From contig NZ_LR217739.1 of NCBI RefSeq assembly GCF_900699035.1, positions 370,998 through 434,997 of the forward strand: a DNA stretch of 64,000 nucleotides. Direction: 5' to 3'. Each line of letters starts with the position of its first letter. Within the stretch, counting starts at the first letter, position 1. A program made the translations under genes and the position numbers. The stretch is from Buchnera aphidicola (Cinara piceae). GTDB lineage: Bacteria; Pseudomonadota; Gammaproteobacteria; Enterobacterales; Enterobacteriaceae. The notes beneath the pieces are model-generated. The model did not search any database and was not told where the DNA came from. It saw nothing but the letters and a program-made list of their open reading frames with translations. Positions 10,765-21,660 of the stretch are shown here, one piece after another.

Positions 10765-11136
10765 TTATAAAACTTCTGGTGCTAAAGAAATAATTTTCAT
10801 AAATGATTCTGTTCTTAATTCTCGTGTTACAGGGCCAAATATACGCGTCCCTATAGGCTGACCTGTAGTATCATTTAAAATAACACATGCATTATTATCA
10901 AAACAAAGCATAGATCCATCTGATCTACGAATACCTTTTTTAGTACGAACAATTACTGCTTTCATAACATCACCTTTCTTAACTTTACTTCGAGGAATTG
11001 CTTCTTTTACAGCTACTTTTATTATATCACCAATATAAGCATAACGCCGACGAGAACCACCCAAAACTTTTATACACATAACTAAACGTGCACCAGAATT
11101 ATCGGCAACATGTAAAATTGTTTGTACTTGAATCAT
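10765..11136 (-). CDS. rplN: 50S ribosomal protein L14
   Basis: L14 at the subunit interface. I choose the ATG at 11136, giving MIQVQT and 123 residues as in E. coli; an in-frame ATG nine bases upstream would add MYI. Motifs: [34 protein letters not shown] and [12 protein letters not shown]. First gene of the spc operon; the 142-base gap before it probably holds its promoter. Confidence 0.97.
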   Translation of the reverse strand: MIQVQTILHVADNSGARLVMCIKVLGGSRRRYAYIGDIIKVAVKEAIPRSKVKKGDVMKAVIVRTKKGIRRSDGSMLCFDNNACVILNDTTGQPIGTRIFGPVTRELRTESFMKIISLAPEVL

Positions 11137-11215
11137 AATATACAACCTTTAAATGTTATAATTATTTAATAAAATATTTAAAATATAAATAGTATGAATT
11201 ACTACTCAATTAATA

Positions 11216-11257
11216 GAAGACATGAAACTTAACCATAAATGCAATTGTCATGCCTTC
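11216..11257 (-). promoter_or_regulatory. Stem-loop in the S10/spc junction
   Basis: Between rpsQ and rplN, ten-base arms (GAAGGCATGA / TCATGTCTTC on the transcribed strand, one G-U pair) enclose a loop of about 22 bases. Local G+C is higher than in the flanking DNA. No T run follows, so it is more likely an mRNA structure or attenuator than a classic terminator. E. coli has the spc promoter in the same gap. Confidence 0.45.
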
Positions 11258-11278
11258 CGGTTATAAAATAAAAAACTT

Positions 11279-11533
11279 TTAAATTATAGCTTTGTCTAAG
11301 ATTTTTAATAAAATCCAAGATTTTGTTTTAGATATAGGTCGACATTCACAAATCTCTACTAAATCACCAATATTACAAATATTTTTCTCATCATGCACAC
11401 ATAATTTAGTTCTTTTTTTTATAAATTTTCCGTAAATAGAATGTTTAATTCTGCGATTTACAACAATAATAATAGATTTTTGCATCTTATTACTAATGAC
11501 ACGACCTTGTAAAATATTTTTTTTCTGATTCAT
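11279..11533 (-). CDS. rpsQ: 30S ribosomal protein S17
   Basis: Primary 16S rRNA binder of the body. The 84-residue OB-fold protein has [16 protein letters not shown] and the C-terminal [18 protein letters not shown]. It shares an ATGA overlap with rpmC and is the last gene of the S10 operon. Confidence 0.97.
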   Translation of the reverse strand: MNQKKNILQGRVISNKMQKSIIIVVNRRIKHSIYGKFIKKRTKLCVHDEKNICNIGDLVEICECRPISKTKSWILLKILDKAII

Positions 11534-11727
11534 AATTTATTATTGATCCGATCCATTAATAGAGTTTTAATACGTGCAATATCTTTTCTTACTTTTCGAA
11601 TTAAATGTGTCTTTTTTAACTTTCCCGAAGCTAATTGAAGTCGAATATTAAATTGTTCTTTTAATAATCCTAATAATTTTTCTTCTAAATCTTTTTGTAA
11701 AATATTTTTTTCTATTATCATATTCAT
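11530..11727 (-). CDS. rpmC: 50S ribosomal protein L29
   Basis: Exit-tunnel protein that with L23 forms the docking site for trigger factor and SRP. The 65-residue two-helix protein contains [17 protein letters not shown] and the [13 protein letters not shown] segment. A second in-frame ATG two codons downstream is an alternative start. Overlaps rpsQ by 4 bases. Confidence 0.96.
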   Translation of the reverse strand: MNMIIEKNILQKDLEEKLLGLLKEQFNIRLQLASGKLKKTHLIRKVRKDIARIKTLLMDRINNKL

Positions 11728-11729
11728 AA

Positions 11730-12140
11730 TTACATTACCGTTTTAGATACAAAAATAGTTTTAATAGGTAATTTTGATGAAGCAAGTTTAAAGGCTGAAC
11801 GAGATTCTATTTCTGAAATACCTTCAATTTCATATAATATTTTACCTGGTTGTACTAAAGCCACCCAATATTCAACATTACCTTTACCTTTACCCATACG
11901 AACTTCTAAAGGCTTTTGCGTAATGGGTTTATCCGGAAAAATACGAATCCACATTTTACCTTGACGCTTTACAAATCGTGTAATAGTTCTACGAGCTGAT
12001 TCAATTTGTCTTGAAGTTAATCTTCCTCTAGTCAGAGCCTTTAAACCATACGTTCCAAAACTGATTTTATTATCAATAGACAAACCACGATTTTTTCCTT
12101 TATGCATTTTTCGAAATTTTGTACGTTTTGGTTGTAACAT
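11730..12140 (-). CDS. rplP: 50S ribosomal protein L16
   Basis: L16 helps position A- and P-site tRNA. The 136-residue length equals E. coli. It begins [15 protein letters not shown] and has [16 protein letters not shown] and [13 protein letters not shown]. Arg81, which YcfD hydroxylates in E. coli, lies in this conserved stretch; no such enzyme is in this window. Two bases separate it from rpmC. Confidence 0.98.
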   Translation of the reverse strand: MLQPKRTKFRKMHKGKNRGLSIDNKISFGTYGLKALTRGRLTSRQIESARRTITRFVKRQGKMWIRIFPDKPITQKPLEVRMGKGKGNVEYWVALVQPGKILYEIEGISEIESRSAFKLASSKLPIKTIFVSKTVM

Positions 12141-12159
12141 ATATACAAATCTCCATCAT

Positions 12160-12864
12160 TTATCTTCTATATCTTCGAGAATTTTTTTTTACTGAACTAA
12201 ATTTTTTTTTATCTTTCTTTTTAGAAAAAACCATTCCATCTAATATTTCACCTTTAAAAATCCATACTTTTACTCCAATTATTCCATATGTAGTATGAGC
12301 TTCTGAAGTATCATATTCAATATTTGCTCTTAAAGTATGTAGAGGAACCCTTCCTTCTCGATACCACTCTCTACGCGCAATTTCTACCCCTCCTAAACGT
12401 CCACTTACTTCTACTTTAATTCCTTTTGCCCCTTGCCTAATAGCATTTTGAACAGAACGTTTCATAGCTCGTCGAAACATGATTCTTCTTTCTAATTGAG
12501 ATGCAATATTATCTGCTACTAATTTAGCATCTAATTCTGGTTTACGAATTTCTGAAATATTTATTTGAGCTGAAACATTAGTTAATTTAGAAATATCTAT
12601 ACGTAATTTTTCAACATCCTCACCTTTTTTTCCAATTACAATACCAGGTCTTGCTGTATATATAGTTAATTTAATACTCTTTGAAAGGCGCTCGATAATC
12701 ACTTTAGATACTGAAGCTTTTATTAATTTTTTCATTATAAAACTACGTACTCTAAAATCACTATCTATATAATTTGAAAATTCTTTTTTACTGGCAAACC
12801 AAAAAGAATTCCATGATTTAATAACACCTAATCGCATTCCATTAGGATGTACTTTTTGACCCAT
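12160..12864 (-). CDS. rpsC: 30S ribosomal protein S3
   Basis: Forms the mRNA entry ring with S4 and S5. The 234-residue product starts [13 protein letters not shown], has the KH-domain loop [13 protein letters not shown], and [16 protein letters not shown] in the C-terminal domain. The tail is lysine-rich. Its ATG overlaps the rplV stop by one base. Confidence 0.98.
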   Translation of the reverse strand: MGQKVHPNGMRLGVIKSWNSFWFASKKEFSNYIDSDFRVRSFIMKKLIKASVSKVIIERLSKSIKLTIYTARPGIVIGKKGEDVEKLRIDISKLTNVSAQINISEIRKPELDAKLVADNIASQLERRIMFRRAMKRSVQNAIRQGAKGIKVEVSGRLGGVEIARREWYREGRVPLHTLRANIEYDTSEAHTTYGIIGVKVWIFKGEILDGMVFSKKKDKKKFSSVKKNSRRYRR

Positions 12865-13214
12865 TACTTTCCTCCGGTATAAATAACATCTGACAAAATA
12901 ATTGTAAGATGACTTGTTCTCTTTAAAATTCTATCCGCCCTACCTTTTGCTCGAGGCATCATGCGTTTCATACTACTTCCGCAATTAACAAAAATTTCTG
13001 AAATAATTAATATTTTTTTATCACAACCATAATTATGTTCAGCATTAGATAAAGCTGAATGTAATAATTTTTTAACTAAAACAGCTGATTTTTTATTTAA
13101 ATTTGATAAAATCTGTAATGATGATAATGCATTTTTACCTCGAATAATATTTGCAATTAAACGTATTTTTTGAGCAGAAGAACGAATTTGATTATATTTA
13201 GCTAATATATTCAT
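12864..13214 (-). CDS. rplV: 50S ribosomal protein L22
   Basis: L22 lines the exit tunnel through its long beta-hairpin, here [21 protein letters not shown]. At 116 residues it is six longer than E. coli because of a C-terminal tail (VIYTGGK). Start lies 22 bases after rpsS. Confidence 0.97.
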   Translation of the reverse strand: MNILAKYNQIRSSAQKIRLIANIIRGKNALSSLQILSNLNKKSAVLVKKLLHSALSNAEHNYGCDKKILIISEIFVNCGSSMKRMMPRAKGRADRILKRTSHLTIILSDVIYTGGK

Positions 13215-13236
13215 ATAATTTTCTTTATAGTTTTTT

Positions 13237-13521
13237 TTAAATAGTTTTTTTAATTTTTTTGTCTGCGACGGTATGTCCTCTATAAGTTCTTGTAATAGAG
13301 AATTCTCCTAATTTATGACCAACCATTTCTTCAGTAATAAATACCGGAATATGTTTATGACCATTATGTACTAAAATTGTTAATCCAATCATATTAGGAA
13401 AAATAGTAGAACGTCTAGACCAGGTACGAACTGATTTTTTCTTTTTTTCTTTTAGTGACTTTTGAATCTTTTTTAATAGATGAGCATCAATAAAAGGACC
13501 TTTTCTCAGAGATCGAGGCAT
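13237..13521 (-). CDS. rpsS: 30S ribosomal protein S19
   Basis: Head protein contacting S13. The 94-residue product begins [18 protein letters not shown] and contains [24 protein letters not shown] (given in part), close to identical with E. coli. Between rplB and rplV. Confidence 0.98.
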   Translation of the reverse strand: MPRSLRKGPFIDAHLLKKIQKSLKEKKKKSVRTWSRRSTIFPNMIGLTILVHNGHKHIPVFITEEMVGHKLGEFSITRTYRGHTVADKKIKKTI

Positions 13522-13539
13522 ATACTTTATCCTATATAG

Positions 13540-14361
13540 TTATTTATTTCTATGGCGTACAATAAATTTCTCAGTTCTTTTATTTCTTCTTGTTTTTTTA
13601 CCTTTAGTTTTCATACCCCAAGGACTCACGGGATGTTTACCAAAATTTCTACCTTCACCACCTCCGTGAGGATGATCCACAGGGTTCATTGCTGTACCAC
13701 GAACGGTAGGTCTAATTCCATAACGACGAGAACCACCTGCTTTACCTAAAACACGTAACATATGTTCTGAATTACCAACTTCTCCTATAGTAGCGCGACA
13801 TTCAACATGAATTTTTCTTAACTCCCCAGATCGCAATCGTATAATAGTATATTTGTTTTCTTTAGAAATTAACTGAGCATAATTTCCTGCAGATCGAGCA
13901 ATTTGACCTCCTTTTCCTATTTTTATTTCAATATTGTGTATAATAGTACCAATCGGAATATTTTTTAAAGGTAAAGCATTTCCTAAACGAATAGATACTA
14001 AATTTCCAGATTCAATAATATCACCTACTTGAATACCCTTAGGTTCTAGAATATAACTTCTACTACCATCTCGATATAATATTAATGCAATATTAGATGA
14101 TCTATTTGGATCGTATTCAATTCGTTTGACTGAACCTTTAATATTATCTTTACATCTCTTAAAATCAACATAACGATATAATTGTTTATGCCCTCCACCA
14201 ATATGACGAGTTGTAATACGACCATAATTATTTCTACCGCCTGTTTTTGTCTTTTTTTGTAATAAAGGCGCATATGGTCGACCTTTATATAAATTAGAAT
14301 GAACTACTTTTATTGCATGTCGTCTACCTGGAGATGTTGGTTTACATTTTATAATTGCCAC
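13540..14361 (-). CDS. rplB: 50S ribosomal protein L2
   Basis: Needed for subunit association and peptidyl-transferase function. The 273-residue length equals E. coli. It begins [15 protein letters not shown] and carries the [17 protein letters not shown] motif with the conserved histidine near residue 229. Codon use is less AT-biased here than in neighbours, as expected for a highly constrained protein. Confidence 0.99.
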   Translation of the reverse strand: MAIIKCKPTSPGRRHAIKVVHSNLYKGRPYAPLLQKKTKTGGRNNYGRITTRHIGGGHKQLYRYVDFKRCKDNIKGSVKRIEYDPNRSSNIALILYRDGSRSYILEPKGIQVGDIIESGNLVSIRLGNALPLKNIPIGTIIHNIEIKIGKGGQIARSAGNYAQLISKENKYTIIRLRSGELRKIHVECRATIGEVGNSEHMLRVLGKAGGSRRYGIRPTVRGTAMNPVDHPHGGGEGRNFGKHPVSPWGMKTKGKKTRRNKRTEKFIVRHRNK

Positions 14362-14379
14362 ATAACCTCCTTATCATTA

Positions 14380-14682
14380 TTATTCTGAATTACCTAAAAA
14401 TTTTAAATTTTGACCGGACTTTAAAATTACATATGCTTTTTTCCAATCGTTATGTTTACAAATTTTATTTTTCTGACGTTTTCTTTTTCCTTTTACTATT
14501 AAAGTATTAATTTTATATACCTGAACTTGAAAAAATTTTTCAATTGCAGATTTAATATCATATTTAGTAGAATTCTTTAATACTTTCAATACTACAGTAT
14601 TATTTTTTTTCATATTATCTGATGTTTTTTCAGAAACATGTGGAGATAAAAGCACTTTTAATAATTTTTCCGTATAAATCAT
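14380..14682 (-). CDS. rplW: 50S ribosomal protein L23
   Basis: Exit-tunnel protein and trigger factor docking site. At 100 residues it has [12 protein letters not shown] near the N-terminus and [11 protein letters not shown] near the C-terminus. Its start overlaps the rplD stop by four bases (ATGA). Confidence 0.97.
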   Translation of the reverse strand: MIYTEKLLKVLLSPHVSEKTSDNMKKNNTVVLKVLKNSTKYDIKSAIEKFFQVQVYKINTLIVKGKRKRQKNKICKHNDWKKAYVILKSGQNLKFLGNSE

Positions 14683-15284
14683 TGCAACATAACCTCAATT
14701 TTTTTAATTGCTGAATTAGTAATTAATACGTTATCATATGATACTAAACTAATAGGATTAATAGATTGCACATTTAAAACACATACAGAATACAAATTTC
14801 TAGAGGCAAATAATAAATTTTTATTTATATTATCAGTAATAATTAAAACACGAAAAAAATTCATTAATTTTAATTTTTTCAATAATATTTTTGTTTTTGG
14901 TGATTCAATTAAAAAATCTTTAAATAAAAATAAACGATTTTGTCGAATTAATTCTGAAAAAATACTCTGCATAGCACCTTTATACATTTTTTTATTTATT
15001 TTCAAAAAATATTTTTTCGGTTTTGCTGCAAAAGTAACTCCTCCTGATCTCCATATAGGACTTCTTAAAGAACCTGAACGCGCTCTACCAGTACCTTTTT
15101 GCTTCCACGGTTTTTTTCCTGATCCAGATACTTCCGATCTACTTTTTTGAGCTTTACTCCCTTGTCTTTTACGGGCTAGGTATGCTACCATAACTTGATG
15201 AACAAGAGGTTCATTAAAAGATACATTGAAAATATGTTCTGGTAAACTATACATTTCATCTGTACCTTGAAATATTAATTCCAT
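14679..15284 (-). CDS. rplD: 50S ribosomal protein L4
   Basis: Tunnel protein; in E. coli also autogenous regulator of the S10 operon. The 201-residue length equals E. coli. The tunnel loop has [20 protein letters not shown] and [10 protein letters not shown]. The C-terminal half, which in E. coli gives regulation, is more diverged and Ile/Asn/Lys-rich. Confidence 0.97.
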   Translation of the reverse strand: MELIFQGTDEMYSLPEHIFNVSFNEPLVHQVMVAYLARKRQGSKAQKSRSEVSGSGKKPWKQKGTGRARSGSLRSPIWRSGGVTFAAKPKKYFLKINKKMYKGAMQSIFSELIRQNRLFLFKDFLIESPKTKILLKKLKLMNFFRVLIITDNINKNLLFASRNLYSVCVLNVQSINPISLVSYDNVLITNSAIKKIEVMLQ

Positions 15285-15298
15285 CTCTTTATTCTCCT

Positions 15299-15931
15299 TT
15301 ATTGATCCTTCACTGCAGGTTTAATTAATAAATCACTGCCAATACAACCTGGAACAGATCCTTTAATTAATATTATTTTTTTCAATTCATCTATTTTAAT
15401 AACATATAAATTTTGAATTGTAATACGTTTATTACCTAAATGTCCCGACATTTTTTTACCTTTAAATACATGACCAGGGGTTTGATTTTGACCAATGGAA
15501 CCTGGAACACGATGAGATAAAGAGTTTCCATGAGTAGCATCTTGCATACTAAAATTCCAACGTTTAACTGTACCAGCAAAACCTTTTCCTTTAGAAATAC
15601 CTGTAACATCTACTTTTTTTATTTTTTTAAATAAACGTATAGTTATTTTTTGACCACATTTAAATTTTAATGAATTCTTGCATCTAAATTCCCATAACCC
15701 CCTACCCACCGGTACTTTAGATTTTATAAAATGACCTATTTCAGGTTTCAAAATACTATTTTTTTTTTTAATTCCAGTAGTGACTTGAATAGATTCATAT
15801 TGATCTTTTTTTAACGATTTAATTTGTATAATAATATTATCAAGAACTTCAATTGCAGTTACAGGAATGGATGAATTATCATCCATAAAAATACGTGTTA
15901 TTCCTAATTTTCTACCAACAAGACCTATCAT
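15299..15931 (-). CDS. rplC: 50S ribosomal protein L3
   Basis: Early-assembly protein whose loop reaches the peptidyl-transferase centre. The 210-residue product begins [15 protein letters not shown] and has [10 protein letters not shown] and the loop [21 protein letters not shown] (in part), which in E. coli holds the methylated Gln150. Lies 53 bases after rpsJ. Confidence 0.98.
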   Translation of the reverse strand: MIGLVGRKLGITRIFMDDNSSIPVTAIEVLDNIIIQIKSLKKDQYESIQVTTGIKKKNSILKPEIGHFIKSKVPVGRGLWEFRCKNSLKFKCGQKITIRLFKKIKKVDVTGISKGKGFAGTVKRWNFSMQDATHGNSLSHRVPGSIGQNQTPGHVFKGKKMSGHLGNKRITIQNLYVIKIDELKKIILIKGSVPGCIGSDLLIKPAVKDQ

Positions 15932-15984
15932 TACTTATCCGCCTTTCTTAATGAAAAAATTAATTTTATACAATAATTTTTATG

Positions 15985-16296
15985 TTAATCTAAGCTAATT
16001 TGTACATCAACTCCCGCGGCCAAATCTAAACGCATTAAAGCATCAACAGTTTTTTCTGTAGGTTGTACAATATCAATTAATCTTTTATGAGTTCTAATTT
16101 CATATTGATCACGAGCATCTTTATTGACATGTGGGGAAACCAAAATAGTAAATCGCTCTTTTCGAGTTGGTAAAGGAATCGGCCCCAATACTTTAGCTCC
16201 AGTACGTTTTGCTGTATCTACAATTTCCGCTGTAGATAAATCAATCAAGCGATAATCAAAAGCTTTCAAACGAATACGAATTCTTTGATTCTGCAT
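15985..16296 (-). CDS. rpsJ: 30S ribosomal protein S10 (NusE)
   Basis: S10 of the 30S head and, as NusE, part of antitermination complexes. The 103-residue length equals E. coli; it starts [19 protein letters not shown] and has [13 protein letters not shown] and [13 protein letters not shown]. First gene of the S10 operon, preceded by a 257-base gap that holds a promoter-like site and a hairpin. Confidence 0.99.
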   Translation of the reverse strand: MQNQRIRIRLKAFDYRLIDLSTAEIVDTAKRTGAKVLGPIPLPTRKERFTILVSPHVNKDARDQYEIRTHKRLIDIVQPTEKTVDALMRLDLAAGVDVQISLD

Positions 16297-16457
16297 AAAT
16301 ACAGAACTCCTTGTATAAGTAAATTTTACTCTTATTAATCTAATTTAATTAATAATATTATACTAATAATAATTTATTTTTTTAAAAAAATAAAAATAAA
16401 TTAAATATTTTTATATTAAAATAATATAAAAAATAACAATAAATTATAATAATAAAA

Positions 16458-16485
16458 ATTACATAATTTTTATATTATATGTCAA
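16458..16485 (-). promoter_or_regulatory. Putative promoter of the S10 operon
   Basis: On the minus strand a consensus -35 TTGACA (16480-16485), 16-base spacer and -10-like TGTAAT (16458-16463, five of six matches) lie about 160 bases before rpsJ. This leaves a leader comparable to the long S10 leader of E. coli. The -35 box sits in the distal arm of the hairpin at 16480-16512. Confidence 0.5.
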
Positions 16486-16512
16486 GAAAAGAGCGAAACT
16501 CTATTCTTGACA
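16480..16512 (-). terminator. Hairpin between tuf and rpsJ, probable tuf terminator
   Basis: Nine-base arms TGTCAAGAA / TTCTTGACA are followed inward, after an A-A mismatch, by AGAG / CTCT closing a five-base CGAAA loop. It starts 42 bases after the tuf stop. No long T run follows, so termination strength is uncertain. It is the most GC-rich structure in the gap. Confidence 0.6.
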
Positions 16513-16553
16513 AAATGTCAAAATATTGATATATAATAAAATTTATATTAATA

Positions 16554-17738
16554 TTATTCAATTATTTTTGCAACTACACCAGCTCCAACTGTTTTTCCAC
16601 CTTCACGAATTGCAAAACGTAATCCTACCGCCATAGCAATCGGGTGGATTAATGTAACTACCATTTTTATATTATCTCCCGGCATAACCATTTCAACATC
16701 ATCAGGCAGTTCAATAGATCCAGTAACATCGGTTGTTCTAAAATAAAACTGAGGGCGATAACCTTTAAAAAATGGAGTATGTCTTCCACCTTCTTCTTTA
16801 GATAAAACATAAACTTCTGATTCAAATTTTAAATGAGGATGAATAGTTCCAGGTTTAGCTAAAACTTGCCCGCGTTCAATATCTTCACGTTTTGTTCCGC
16901 GCAGTAAAATACCAACATTTTCTCCCGCACGACCTTCATCTAATAACTTACGAAACATTTCTACTCCAGTACATATAGTTTTGGTGGTAGATTTAATTCC
17001 AACAATTTCAATTTCTTCACCAACTTTAACAATACCGCGCTCAATACGACCCGTTACAACAGTACCACGACCAGAAATAGAAAAAACATCTTCAATTGGC
17101 AATAAAAATGGTTCATCAACTGCTCTAATAGGTACGGGAATATATTTATCTAAATAATTTGCTAATTCAATAATTTTATCTTCCCAAACTTTATCACCTT
17201 CTAAAGCTTTTAAAGCAGAACCACGTACAATTGGAATATCATCTCCCGGGAAATCATATTGCGTTAACAAATCACGTACTTCCATTTCAACTAATTCTAA
17301 TAATTCTTCATCATCTACCATATCACATTTATTTAAAAAAACGATAATATGCGGAACACCAACTTGCCTTCCTAATAAAATATGTTCTCTAGTTTGCGGC
17401 ATGGGACCGTCTGTAGCTGCTACTACTAAAATTGCTCCATCCATTTGAGCGGCTCCAGTAATCATATTTTTTATGTAATCCGCATGCCCGGGACAATCAA
17501 CATGAGCGTAATGACGAACCTCGGTATCATATTCAACATGTGAAGTATTAATAGTAATTCCTCTAGCTTTTTCTTCTGGAGCATTATCTATTTGTTCAAA
17601 AGCGCAGGCTTTTCCACCAAATCTTTTTGATAAAACAGTAGTGATAGCTGCTGTTAAAGTAGTTTTTCCATGATCAACATGACCAATAGTTCCAACATTA
17701 ATATGCGGTTTTGAACGATTAAACTTTTCTTTTGACAT
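16554..17738 (-). CDS. tuf: Elongation factor Tu
   Basis: GTPase that brings aminoacyl-tRNA to the ribosome. I choose the ATG at 17738 ([16 protein letters not shown], 394 residues as in E. coli); an in-frame ATG six codons upstream is less likely. GTPase motifs are [16 protein letters not shown] and NKCD. Domains 2 and 3 are complete. Only one tuf copy is seen here, 62 bases after fusA. Local base composition is distinctly less AT-rich, fitting a highly expressed, constrained gene. Confidence 0.99.
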   Translation of the reverse strand: MSKEKFNRSKPHINVGTIGHVDHGKTTLTAAITTVLSKRFGGKACAFEQIDNAPEEKARGITINTSHVEYDTEVRHYAHVDCPGHADYIKNMITGAAQMDGAILVVAATDGPMPQTREHILLGRQVGVPHIIVFLNKCDMVDDEELLELVEMEVRDLLTQYDFPGDDIPIVRGSALKALEGDKVWEDKIIELANYLDKYIPVPIRAVDEPFLLPIEDVFSISGRGTVVTGRIERGIVKVGEEIEIVGIKSTTKTICTGVEMFRKLLDEGRAGENVGILLRGTKREDIERGQVLAKPGTIHPHLKFESEVYVLSKEEGGRHTPFFKGYRPQFYFRTTDVTGSIELPDDVEMVMPGDNIKMVVTLIHPIAMAVGLRFAIREGGKTVGAGVVAKIIE

Positions 17739-17800
17739 GATTTTTTTTTCCTTCATTGATAAAATTATTTTTAAATCTTTAAAAATATATAAAAAAATTA

Positions 17801-19912
17801 TTAATTTTTTCTCTTAGAGATAATAGTATCACAAATTGAACTTGGAGCTTCTGTATACTTTATAAATTCCATAGAATAAGAAGCCCTTCCTTGAGTTTGA
17901 GATCTTAGATCAGTAGCATATCCAAACATTTCAGATAAAGGAACATATGCTTTAATATTTTTTCCACCTATTAAATCATCCACCATTCCTTCAATTATTC
18001 CTCTACGGCGATTAATATCACCAATTACATCCCCCATATATTCTTCTGGAGTTTCTACCTCAACTTGCATAATCGGTTCTAATAAAATTGGATGTGCTTG
18101 TTTAAATGCTGATTTAAACGCATATGAAGCAGCTAACTTAAAAGCAAGTTCTGAAGAATCAACATCATGGTAAGAACCATCGTGTAAACGTATTCCAATA
18201 TCAACAACAGGATATCCAGCTAAAGGACCAGATTTTAATTGCTCTTGAATACCTTTATCAATAGAAGAAATATATTCTCCGGGAATTACTCCACCTTTAA
18301 TATCATTAACAAAAGAATAACCTGATTTATCTGGTTTTAAAGGAAATATATCAATTACAACATGTCCATACTGACCTCTACCACCAGATTGCTTAATATG
18401 CTTACCTTCAACATCTATTACTTTAGTTAAAATTGTTTCACGATAAGCGACTTGAGGTTGACCTATATTGGCATCAACATTAAATTCACGTCTCATACGA
18501 TCAATAATAATTTCTAAATGAAGCTCACCCATACCCGCTATAATCGTTTGATTGGATTCATTATCAGTCCACACTCTAAAAGAAGGATCTTCTTTAGCTA
18601 ATCTATTTAAAGCTAAACCCATTTTTTCTTGATCTGCTTTTGTTTTAGGTTCTACTGCAATAGAAATAACAGGTTCAGGGAAATCCATTTTTTCTAAAAT
18701 AATTGGATTATTTACATCGCATAATGTATCACCAGTAGTAACATTCTTTAAACCAATTGCAGCTGCAATATCACCTGCTCTAACTTCTTTGATTTCTTCT
18801 CGCTTATTAGCGTGCATTTGTACAATTCTACCAAATCTTTCAGTATGAGATTTTACAGAATTTAATACTACGTCACCTGATCGAACAATACCTGAATAAA
18901 CACGAAAAAAAGTCAAATTTCCAACAAAAGCATCTGATGCAATTTTAAAAGCAAGAGCAGAAAACGGCTGTTTGTCATCTGCACTTCTATATGAATGAAT
19001 CTGTTTTTTATTTTTTATAAAATTTTTAGTTTCATCAATATCTTTCGGAGAAGGTAAATATTCAATAATAGCGTCTAATAAAGCTTGTACACCTTTATTT
19101 TTAAATGCTGAACCGCAAGTTATTAAAGTAATTTCATTATTTAAAGCTCTTTTTCTTAATCCTTTTTTAATATCCTGTTCATCTAGATCTTCATTTTGTA
19201 AATATTTTTCCATTAAATCATCATCTGCTTCAGCAGCAATTTCAACTAAATTTATGTGCCATTTTGTAGAAATAGATAATAATTCTTTCGGAATCTCATA
19301 ATATTTAAATGTTATACCTTGATCTTGTTTCGACCATTTGATTGCTTTCATTTTTACTAAATCAACAATACCTAAAAAATTTTCTTCAGAACCAATAGAC
19401 AATTGAATTGGAACAGCTATAGTATGTAAACGTGTGTGGATTTGATTAACAACTTTTAAAAAATCAGCTCCCATTCGATCCATCTTATTTACAAAAGCAA
19501 TTCTTGGTACTTTATATTTATTTGCTTGTCTCCATACCGTTTCTGATTGCGGTTGAACTCCACCGACAGCACAATAAATCATTACTACTCCATCTAATAT
19601 TCTCATTGATCTTTCAACTTCAATTGTAAAATCAACATGACCTGGAGTATCAATAATATTAATTCGATGTGGTAAAAATTGATTAGCCATTCCTGACCAA
19701 AAAGTAGTAGTTGCAGCTGAAGTAATAGTTATTCCTCTTTCTTGTTCTTGTACCATCCAATCCATAGTAGCGGCACCATCATGCACTTCCCCAATTTTAT
19801 GATTAATGCCAGTATAAAACAATATACGTTCAGTTGTAGTTGTTTTACCTGCATCAATATGCGCACTAATACCAATATTTCTATATTGAGTAACAGGTGT
19901 TATACGTACCAT
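17801..19912 (-). CDS. fusA: Elongation factor G
   Basis: Translocase GTPase. I start at the ATG at 19912 ([14 protein letters not shown], 703 residues) because an AGAGG ribosome binding site lies six bases before it; the ATG two codons upstream directly abuts that site. Motifs: [44 protein letters not shown], and domain [14 protein letters not shown]. Str operon order rpsL-rpsG-fusA-tuf is kept. Confidence 0.99.
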   Translation of the reverse strand: MVRITPVTQYRNIGISAHIDAGKTTTTERILFYTGINHKIGEVHDGAATMDWMVQEQERGITITSAATTTFWSGMANQFLPHRINIIDTPGHVDFTIEVERSMRILDGVVMIYCAVGGVQPQSETVWRQANKYKVPRIAFVNKMDRMGADFLKVVNQIHTRLHTIAVPIQLSIGSEENFLGIVDLVKMKAIKWSKQDQGITFKYYEIPKELLSISTKWHINLVEIAAEADDDLMEKYLQNEDLDEQDIKKGLRKRALNNEITLITCGSAFKNKGVQALLDAIIEYLPSPKDIDETKNFIKNKKQIHSYRSADDKQPFSALAFKIASDAFVGNLTFFRVYSGIVRSGDVVLNSVKSHTERFGRIVQMHANKREEIKEVRAGDIAAAIGLKNVTTGDTLCDVNNPIILEKMDFPEPVISIAVEPKTKADQEKMGLALNRLAKEDPSFRVWTDNESNQTIIAGMGELHLEIIIDRMRREFNVDANIGQPQVAYRETILTKVIDVEGKHIKQSGGRGQYGHVVIDIFPLKPDKSGYSFVNDIKGGVIPGEYISSIDKGIQEQLKSGPLAGYPVVDIGIRLHDGSYHDVDSSELAFKLAASYAFKSAFKQAHPILLEPIMQVEVETPEEYMGDVIGDINRRRGIIEGMVDDLIGGKNIKAYVPLSEMFGYATDLRSQTQGRASYSMEFIKYTEAPSSICDTIISKRKN

Positions 19913-19993
19913 AAACATCCTCTTATTAAAATATTTTTTATAATCAAATTATTTCATATATTTATATACATAAAAATATTTTTATAAATAAAA

Positions 19994-20464
19994 TTACCAA
20001 CGATAATGTGCAAATGCTTTATTTGCATCAGCCATTTTATGCACTTCTTCACGTTTACGTACAGCTGAACCTTTATTTTCTATAGCATCTGCTAATTCAT
20101 TAATTAAACGAATTGACATAGATTTGTCAGTACGCTTACGAGCAGCTTCTACTATCCATCTCATAGCTAAAGCATTTCTTCTTACTGGTCGAACTTCAAC
20201 TGGAACTTGATATGTAGATCCACCAACACGGCGTGATTTTACTTCCACAATAGGTTTAACGTTATCAAGTGCCAATATAAAAATGTCTAATTCTTTTTTT
20301 CGTATTCGTTTAGATAACACAGATAAAGCTGAATAAACAATGTCTTCAGCAATAGATTTTTTACCGTTAATCATTAATATATTAATAAATTTAGCTAATA
20401 ACTCTGAAGAAAATTTAGGATCAGGTAAGATCTTACGCTGTCCTATTATACGACGACGTGGCAT
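19994..20464 (-). CDS. rpsG: 30S ribosomal protein S7
   Basis: Starts assembly of the 30S head; in E. coli also the str operon repressor. The 156-residue product begins [18 protein letters not shown] and has [19 protein letters not shown] and [21 protein letters not shown] (in part). It is 21 bases after rpsL. Confidence 0.98.
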   Translation of the reverse strand: MPRRRIIGQRKILPDPKFSSELLAKFINILMINGKKSIAEDIVYSALSVLSKRIRKKELDIFILALDNVKPIVEVKSRRVGGSTYQVPVEVRPVRRNALAMRWIVEAARKRTDKSMSIRLINELADAIENKGSAVRKREEVHKMADANKAFAHYRW

Positions 20465-20485
20465 ATATAAACTCCTTTAAAATAT

Positions 20486-20860
20486 CTATACTTTTAATTT
20501 TTTCACACCATATTTTGATCGACCTTTTTTTCGATCTTTAACACCAGAACAATCTAAAGCACCTCTAACTACATGATATCGTACACCCGGTAAATCCTTT
20601 ACTCTTCCTCCTCGAATTAAAATAACTGAATGTTCTTGTAAATTATGACCTTCTCCCCCAATATAAGCTGTTACTTCATAACCATTTGTTAATCTAACAC
20701 GACAAACTTTTCTTAATGCAGAATTTGGTTTTTTAGGTGTGGTAGTATATACTCTAATACAAACACCTCTCTTTTGCGGACAACTAGATAAAGCTGGTAC
20801 ATTACTTTTGACTAATTTTCGTATTCTAGACGAACGAACAAGCTGATTAATAGTAGACAT
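20486..20860 (-). CDS. rpsL: 30S ribosomal protein S12
   Basis: Decoding-centre protein. The 124-residue length equals E. coli. The [12 protein letters not shown] and [12 protein letters not shown] loops have the ordinary lysines, so the sequence looks streptomycin-sensitive. The start follows a CGGAG ribosome binding site. The gene follows tusB with a 116-base gap containing a hairpin. Confidence 0.99.
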   Translation of the reverse strand: MSTINQLVRSSRIRKLVKSNVPALSSCPQKRGVCIRVYTTTPKKPNSALRKVCRVRLTNGYEVTAYIGGEGHNLQEHSVILIRGGRVKDLPGVRYHVVRGALDCSGVKDRKKGRSKYGVKKLKV

Positions 20861-20905
20861 ATAATCTCCGAGTATTCTCTATTTAATATAGAAATAATTA
20901 AAAAT

Positions 20906-20930
20906 ATTATACTAAATTAAATAGTATAAT
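20906..20930 (-). promoter_or_regulatory. Hairpin between tusB and rpsL
   Basis: Nine-base arms ATTATACTA / TAGTATAAT with a seven-base loop, followed on the transcribed strand by ATTTTT. It could be a weak terminator or attenuator separating the tus genes from the str operon. The arms also hold -10-like TATACT and TATAAT, so a promoter element is the other reading. Confidence 0.45.
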
Positions 20931-20976
20931 AAACACTATTCAATCTAAATCATATTGATTTTAATTTTAAAAATAA

Positions 20977-21267
20977 TTACCAAGTCATATTTCTATTATG
21001 ACTAGATGTTAATAACACAAAATCACAATAATTAATAATAATTAAATTATTTTTTTTAGCCGCTGTTAATAAACCTCTAGCAGATAAATCATCTTTTAAA
21101 AAATAAATCAAATTAAAATTTTTATATAATTTTTCTACATAACTATTATTTATAACACTTAATATCACACCATCCTGGATACAAATTAAATCATCACAAA
21201 CAGAACTAAAAGATAACAAAGATGATATAGATATGACATATGGGGAATTTAATAAAATATGTAACAT
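20977..21267 (-). CDS. tusB: Sulphurtransferase complex subunit TusB
   Basis: Part of the TusBCD hexamer that relays sulphur from TusA to TusE and MnmA for 2-thiolation of U34 in tRNA for Lys, Glu and Gln. I start at the ATG at 21267 (MLHILLNSPY), matching E. coli TusB from residue 1; an upstream in-frame TTG would add 12 unaligned residues. 96 residues against 95 in E. coli. Ends NMTW, like the E. coli QMAW. It begins 13 bases after the restored end of tusC. Confidence 0.93.
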   Translation of the reverse strand: MLHILLNSPYVISISSLLSFSSVCDDLICIQDGVILSVINNSYVEKLYKNFNLIYFLKDDLSARGLLTAAKKNNLIIINYCDFVLLTSSHNRNMTW

Positions 21268-21280
21268 AAATTGTTCATTA

Positions 21281-21648
21281 TCACCATTTAAAAATAAAAT
21301 CAAATTTATTAATTTTTTTTCTAATACAAGAACTATTTAAAAATATTACTGGTAATAAAAAATCATTATTTTCTTTTAAACCTCTCTGATGAGCTGATTT
21401 TTTACAAAAAAAAAATCCTTTATATCATATAATGATAAAATTTTAAAAGAAAGAGAATAATTATATAATTTAATTAACTCTGGTTTTTGATGTTTCATTA
21501 ATTGAAATACACCATCATCAATAAAAAACAAAGCAATTTTATTACTAAAAACGGAAAAAGATAAAATCAAATCAAGACCTTCTCTACTTATACTATTTCC
21601 ATGTGGAGCGCTAGAAAAAACAAAAGCAATAGATTTCATAGAATTCAA
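21281..21648 (-). CDS. tusC: Sulphurtransferase subunit TusC, frameshifted at a poly(A) tract
   Basis: TusC of the TusBCD sulphur relay. The frame as written stops after 90 residues at 21376. Up to LYDIKDF it aligns with E. coli TusC, then the next residues do not. If one base is added to the run of ten A (plus strand 21406-21415), the frame continues as CKKSAHQRGLKENNDFLLP... to TGA at 21281 and yields 122 residues; E. coli TusC has 119 and the same QRGL/RERGL block. The rest of the gene shows no decay. I infer a functional gene rescued by RNA polymerase slippage, or less likely a sequencing error or a recent pseudogene. Confidence 0.85.
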
Positions 21649-21660
21649 CTTTATTTACAA

